A model generated the notes under the pieces. The model was not told the origin of the DNA. It was given only the letters and a program-made list of their open reading frames with translations, and made no database searches. A stretch of DNA of 33,180 bases from a virus: the IMG/VR virus record IMGVR_UViG_3300030060_001372, positions 1-33,180 of that record. One strand, written 5' to 3'. The position numbers were made by a program, and so were the translations under genes. This document shows positions 28,948-33,180 of the stretch, piece after piece; position 1 is the stretch's first letter; every line of letters begins with the position of its first letter.

Positions 28948-29451
28948 ATGGCACTTGAATGGTTAGCATTTGCAGCAATGGGAATGGGTACAGCATTACA
29001 AATTACTGGATATGATCAAGCTGCACGCGCAGAAAAAATTAAACAGGATGAAATAGCAAGGCAGTCACGTGATAATAAACTTGCTATACAGCTACAGGCT
29101 GAACGTGATGCTACTGCACGATCACAAGCATATTCAGATTTTTTAAAAAATTCATCTGCTATTACTGGATATAATAGACGAGGTGCAGATCGATCTCTTA
29201 TGGCTATACAGGAAGCAGCAAAACAAAAAACAACAGACGAATTGAAGGCTATACAAGTGCAAAGTTTATTTTCAATGGGAAGAGCAGAAAGACGCGCACA
29301 GTTTGCAGAATTTGGAGGAGAGCAAGCTATGCAGCTATCTGTTTTACAATCATTTTCTGCAATTACAGATATGGGAATGAAAGCATATCAAGTTAGTGGT
29401 GGTGGTGGTGGTTCTAAACCTTCGCCAACTATGGTTCCAGAAGGAATGTAG
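28948..29451 (+). CDS. Internal virion protein, gp14-like
   Basis: 167 aa, close to T7 gp14 (196). A hydrophobic start (LEWLAFAAMGMGTALQITGY) is followed by a long Ala/Gln/Arg helical part and a Gly-rich end (SGGGGGSKPSPT). The order nozzle, gp14, gp15, gp16 is kept. It is ejected into the host envelope with the other two. AGGAGATAT precedes the ATG. Confidence 0.75.
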   Translation: MALEWLAFAAMGMGTALQITGYDQAARAEKIKQDEIARQSRDNKLAIQLQAERDATARSQAYSDFLKNSSAITGYNRRGADRSLMAIQEAAKQKTTDELKAIQVQSLFSMGRAERRAQFAEFGGEQAMQLSVLQSFSAITDMGMKAYQVSGGGGGSKPSPTMVPEGM

Positions 29452-29461
29452 GTAAATAAGA

Positions 29462-31615
29462 ATGGCTAAGATAGAAGTATTAAGAAGTAACGCGCCTAGA
29501 ATTGGCCCTATTGGTATTGTTACAATGGGTGATGGTGCTGCTCGTATTGGGCAACAAATGGCTATTGCTGGCAGAAATATCCGTGAGCAAGCTTATAAAT
29601 ATGCTTATGATATTGAGAAGAACAAAGGTACAAAAGAGGCACAGCTAGCAGCAATAAGTATAAGAGATGAAAAAACTGGTACGTTATCTTTTGCTGATAC
29701 ACCGAAATCATTATCTCCTGTTGCAGAAAAGTATTATGAGCCTATTGCTCAAGAAAGATTTATAAATGAATTAAAAGTAAATATTGATTCAACTGCACAG
29801 GCTTTAGCAAACTCGGAAGTTAATAAAAGAAATCCAGAAGGATTTGAAGAACAGTTTGGTGCTTATTTAGATAAGCAGGTTGAAGCTAGTGGTAAGTTTA
29901 GTAATTTTACTAAGCAAATAGGTTTGCTTGCAAGCAAACAATATGCTTCAAAATTAGCGCAAGATAAAGTTAAACACGATGATCGTGTAGCACTTGCTTT
30001 TGCAGTAGCAAATCAAAATATAGCAAACTCTGATGTTGAAACATTAGCATCTACAGATGGTGGTGAAGGTGCAGCAGATGCAAGATATAAACAAGAGGTA
30101 GATAATCTTGTTTTAATTCAATCTACAAATGAATCTGCTAGCACATCATTTCTTTCAAATGGAATACAAAAATTAAATGCTTCATATGCAAGAGGCACAC
30201 TAACTAGAATCTCTAATAAAGCGTCAGAATTGTGGGATAGTGCATTTCCTAATGTTGATCCTGCAAGAAAAGCTCCTCATATGACATCTATATTAAATTA
30301 TATGACAATAGCTTTACGAGAAGGAACTGTAAACACTTCAAAGATACCTGCAAATATACAGGGTGGTCTAGGGCGTGCAGGTCTTACAGATGCAGTTATT
30401 AATTCTAAACAATTTGCTGGTGTGCAAATTGAAATGTCTCGTCACTTAACAACATTAAAAAATACTGTACAAGATCAATTTAATAAACAAAGCATTACAA
30501 GATTAACAGATGCAGCCAAAACTAAATTAGGAGCATTTGGTGGAGTAGGTCAAGATGATGCAAATCTTATATCTAATAGTTATGGTGTAACTTCTGGTGT
30601 AGATTTTGCTCGTCTAATGGATCAGATATTAATACCACCTCAAAATGAACAACAAAGAAAATCATGGGAAGAATATTATGGCCCCATGAAAGAAATGATA
30701 TTTGGTGGTAAAGGTGCATTACCACAACAAGTAATAGATTATTTTGACAATGTTGATAATTTAGATTCAGATCAGGTTCTTACGGCAGTAAGTTTATATA
30801 AACAATCTACAAGATCTTTTGATGGAAGATTTACACGTATCAATCCTCGCGGAATAAAAGATGATACACGTGTTAAGTTTGAAGCATTAGCTAATGTTGT
30901 AGATACATTAGGTAATGATGCTGCGCCTGAGTTTTTAAATAAACTTCAAATATATATGGATAAAACAAAAGAATCAAAAGATGAAATGTTACGAACTGCA
31001 TTAGGTGATGATGTATCTGTAAGAGAGTTTATTAGAAAAAATGTTGATGATGATGCAACTGAGGAAGAAATAGCATTTTATGAATCATATATTCCTACTG
31101 TTGTTTCTGTGTCTGGTAAAGAACGAGCAGTAACCATTTTAAAAAATTCTGCTGGTGCCGTATTTAGAGAAAGCAACTTAATGCATAGCTCAATAAGACG
31201 TTCTCGTTTTACACCAGAACGTGCTTATGGTGATATACCTTCTGAACTAAATGATTTTAAAACATCCGTTGAAAGTAAATTGTTATTAGTACAACCATCA
31301 TCAGATAAAAAATTGAAATTAGGTGTTAATGTATTCCTTGTTCCTGATAGACGATCAGGTACAGCATTACCTGTATATGCTCTTGTTGATAAAGATAAAG
31401 TTCCAATTAAAGGACGGAATGGAAAAACTATACTTGTTGGCCCACAATATGTTCTTGAGCAATCTCAAAAACGTACAAAGTTAAGTATTGAAGAACTGCG
31501 TGCTAGAGCAAGAACATCAGAAAGTCGTTATAAAAAAACTCAAGAACTTTATGATAGTGGTGAACTAATAGATGTTATTGCAAACCCGGGTGGGCCTTTG
31601 TTTCTACCAGATTGA
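29462..31615 (+). CDS. Internal virion protein, gp15-like
   Basis: 717 aa, similar to T7 gp15 (747). Helical, Gln/Ala/Lys-rich with GDGAARIGQQMAIAGRNIRE near the start and no predicted membrane segment. Placed between gp14- and gp16-like genes, so it is likely part of the ejected DNA-translocation tube. Family signal in the sequence is weak; the assignment is from order and length. Confidence 0.75.
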   Translation: MAKIEVLRSNAPRIGPIGIVTMGDGAARIGQQMAIAGRNIREQAYKYAYDIEKNKGTKEAQLAAISIRDEKTGTLSFADTPKSLSPVAEKYYEPIAQERFINELKVNIDSTAQALANSEVNKRNPEGFEEQFGAYLDKQVEASGKFSNFTKQIGLLASKQYASKLAQDKVKHDDRVALAFAVANQNIANSDVETLASTDGGEGAADARYKQEVDNLVLIQSTNESASTSFLSNGIQKLNASYARGTLTRISNKASELWDSAFPNVDPARKAPHMTSILNYMTIALREGTVNTSKIPANIQGGLGRAGLTDAVINSKQFAGVQIEMSRHLTTLKNTVQDQFNKQSITRLTDAAKTKLGAFGGVGQDDANLISNSYGVTSGVDFARLMDQILIPPQNEQQRKSWEEYYGPMKEMIFGGKGALPQQVIDYFDNVDNLDSDQVLTAVSLYKQSTRSFDGRFTRINPRGIKDDTRVKFEALANVVDTLGNDAAPEFLNKLQIYMDKTKESKDEMLRTALGDDVSVREFIRKNVDDDATEEEIAFYESYIPTVVSVSGKERAVTILKNSAGAVFRESNLMHSSIRRSRFTPERAYGDIPSELNDFKTSVESKLLLVQPSSDKKLKLGVNVFLVPDRRSGTALPVYALVDKDKVPIKGRNGKTILVGPQYVLEQSQKRTKLSIEELRARARTSESRYKKTQELYDSGELIDVIANPGGPLFLPD

Positions 31616-31624
31616 TGATTAATA

Positions 31625-33180
31625 ATGGTTGATATAAACAGACAAGATTTTTTTATTCCAATACCAGCAGCTATATCTGATGACACTCCTCCATCATGGT
31701 ATGAAGGTTGGAAAGCAAATGTTGCGTATAACAACATGCCATTGGTTGAATCAATACAGGAACAAATAGAGTTTGCAAATGAAGGTTATGATTATAATTT
31801 TAATGTAGCAGAGAACATTTCTGAAGATGTGCTGCCATATTATGATGATTTAGTAAAAGCTAAAAATGAACGTCATCTTAGATACTTAGAAGCAAGAGCA
31901 AGGGAAGCAATAGAACGTAGGCGTATAGCGTCTAATGCTCCCTTAACAGCACAACTTGCAGGTGGTTTTACCGATCCATTAGCTGTAACAGCATTTATTC
32001 CCGGCCTTAACTTTGTAAAATTAGGTAAAACATTTACACAAGCAGTAGGTCGTGGTGCTATTGCAGGTCTTGGTTATGGTGTTGCATCTGAGGCTAGGCG
32101 TGCGCCGTTTGCTGTAGCTGATGAACCGGGCGAAGCAGTTGCCAATGTTGCAGCATCTACAATATTCTCAGCAGGTTTTGGTGGTGTATTAAAAGGTGCT
32201 GGATATGCTGGGCCGTTTCTTTCTAGCTCTGCAAGCAAGGTAAATAAGCTATATCAGGGTAAAAGTTTTAAGCATGTGTTTGGTAAAACTGATGAAGTTG
32301 CTAATCTAGATGAAGCATATACACCTGCTGAAGGTGGTAATTTAGATTTAGTTCAAACAAATATTTTAGGTTCTTCTACAAATAGAGTAATGGGTAATAA
32401 AAAATATTCTGAAAAAATAAAAAACTACTTTGCATTGCTTGCTTACAATGGATCTGTGTCTACACAAGGTGCTAGACGAGGATATGGTTTTCAATCTGTT
32501 TCTCAAGAGTCAGTTACATATCAAGGTTTATTTGAAGGCTTACAGCGTAAGATGCTTGACTTGCATTCTTTGGAAGTAAGAGGAATTAAAAAAGCATCTA
32601 GGGTAGCAACTGTTCCTTTGCCTTTTACAGGTTTTGATGATTGGGCTAGCGATACAATAAGACGTTATATCTTACGTAGTTCACCTGATCCACGATTACA
32701 AAAAATTGGTAATGATGGCATTAGCGACCAGCAAAAAGAAGCTGGTGTTTTGATGAGTGAATTATTTAAAGGTTTTCGTGATGATATTCATTATTATCAA
32801 ATGAGAACAGATGACAAACTTTTAGCATACATTACAAAACTTCAAAATGAAGTTGATACAGTAACTAATAAATTAGTAAAATTAGAAGCTGACATAAATA
32901 AAATGCCTAATAAAGCTGGTACTAAAAAACAAATAGATTTTTTAAAAACTTTAGAAGATCGACAAGCTGAGTTAAGAGCAAGAATTACTGACTATGAAGG
33001 TAAATTAGGTAAATTTACTAGAGAAGATTACACCTTTCCTATTTTTTATAACAAAGAATTATTGTCTACAAGTGATGAAGCAAGACAAACTTTAACAAGG
33101 ATATTTAGTGAAGATTATGAAGCACAACGATTAGCTGCTGGCAAAGATACATTTGGTACATTTGAAGATGCTGAAAAAAC
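31625..33180 (+). CDS. Internal virion protein, gp16-like, N-terminal part (3' end cut by window)
   Basis: Open from ATG 31625 to the window end (518 codons), then continuing at base 1. The first residues, MVDINRQDFFIPIPAAISDD, lack the transglycosylase domain of T7 gp16. A hydrophobic Gly/Ala segment (residues ~115-200, e.g. FTDPLAVTAFIPGLNFVKLG, GAIAGLGYGVASEA, AASTIFSAGFGGVLKGAGYA) could insert in membranes. The last 136 complete codons are the right copy of the end overlap. Ejected protein role is inferred from order and total size (about 1,075 aa). Confidence 0.8.
   Translation, partial: MVDINRQDFFIPIPAAISDDTPPSWYEGWKANVAYNNMPLVESIQEQIEFANEGYDYNFNVAENISEDVLPYYDDLVKAKNERHLRYLEARAREAIERRRIASNAPLTAQLAGGFTDPLAVTAFIPGLNFVKLGKTFTQAVGRGAIAGLGYGVASEARRAPFAVADEPGEAVANVAASTIFSAGFGGVLKGAGYAGPFLSSSASKVNKLYQGKSFKHVFGKTDEVANLDEAYTPAEGGNLDLVQTNILGSSTNRVMGNKKYSEKIKNYFALLAYNGSVSTQGARRGYGFQSVSQESVTYQGLFEGLQRKMLDLHSLEVRGIKKASRVATVPLPFTGFDDWASDTIRRYILRSSPDPRLQKIGNDGISDQQKEAGVLMSELFKGFRDDIHYYQMRTDDKLLAYITKLQNEVDTVTNKLVKLEADINKMPNKAGTKKQIDFLKTLEDRQAELRARITDYEGKLGKFTREDYTFPIFYNKELLSTSDEARQTLTRIFSEDYEAQRLAAGKDTFGTFEDAEK
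32771..33180. repeat. Right copy of a divergent end overlap
   Basis: Homologous to bases 1-410 without gaps. Most of the 32 mismatches are transitions, many at third codon positions. This copy reads into the gene from its true start, whereas the left copy reads on to its stop. Confidence 0.95.

Noticed and set aside
1-33180. CRISPR array, tRNA, rRNA, integrase or insertion sequence
   Set aside because: No regularly spaced repeats, cloverleaf, integrase catalytic motif or terminal inverted repeats with transposase were seen.

Overview
The window reads as one genome-length unit of a small, tailed, T7-morphology phage (podovirus type). Its GC content is moderate to low: sampled blocks of structural genes are 37-40% GC. 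The two ends are homologous. Bases 1-410 align without gaps to 32771-33180 with 32 mismatches by my count (about 92% identity, first 76 bases identical), and one internal virion protein gene runs off the right end and continues at the left end. The unit is therefore about 32.77 kb and circular or circularly permuted, but the two end copies come from different strains. That points to an uncultured phage assembled from a mixed population. The 3TM GTA-type holin and the extensin-like peptidase suggest an alphaproteobacterial, probably aquatic, host; this is inference.

Layout. (1) Rightward late genes run from 16.4 kb to the right end and on from base 1 to 9.17 kb. They comprise the small terminase subunit, an exported extensin-like peptidase, a run of very small and often basic ORFs, the large terminase, portal, Bbp19-like protein, scaffold, gp13-like protein, capsid, a capsid-associated small protein, tail tubular proteins A and B, three internal virion proteins (gp14-, gp15- and gp16-like), a gp17-like tail fibre, a cassette of exchangeable tail or receptor-binding proteins (C1q-like, S74 autoprotease and others, with a tail assembly chaperone), and a holin/M15 endopeptidase lysis cassette. 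(2) Leftward genes run from 15.98 kb down to 9.14 kb. They comprise an unknown 150-aa protein, a 44-aa membrane peptide, a DUF932 protein, small zinc-finger and unknown proteins, a stand-alone DnaA domain IV protein, two overlapping helix-turn-helix regulators, a zinc-ribbon protein overlapping a PDDEXK nuclease, a winged-helix protein, a YqaJ-type exonuclease, an Erf-type annealing protein, a DUF736-like protein with an SSB-type tail, a 28-aa membrane peptide and a DUF6378-like protein.

The two arms diverge from a GC-rich, hairpin-dense stretch (about 15.35-16.43 kb) that also holds a good rightward promoter and two G8 tracts. They converge with a 28-bp overlap of coding ends at 9.14-9.17 kb. 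I see no DNA polymerase, RNA polymerase, primase, helicase, integrase or tRNA gene. The phage probably relies on host polymerases, uses its own annealing/exonuclease recombination set, and may recruit or mimic host DnaA. The most unusual parts are the structured island beside the small terminase gene, the DnaA domain IV protein, the predicted leaderless regulator gene, and the two tiny membrane-peptide genes.
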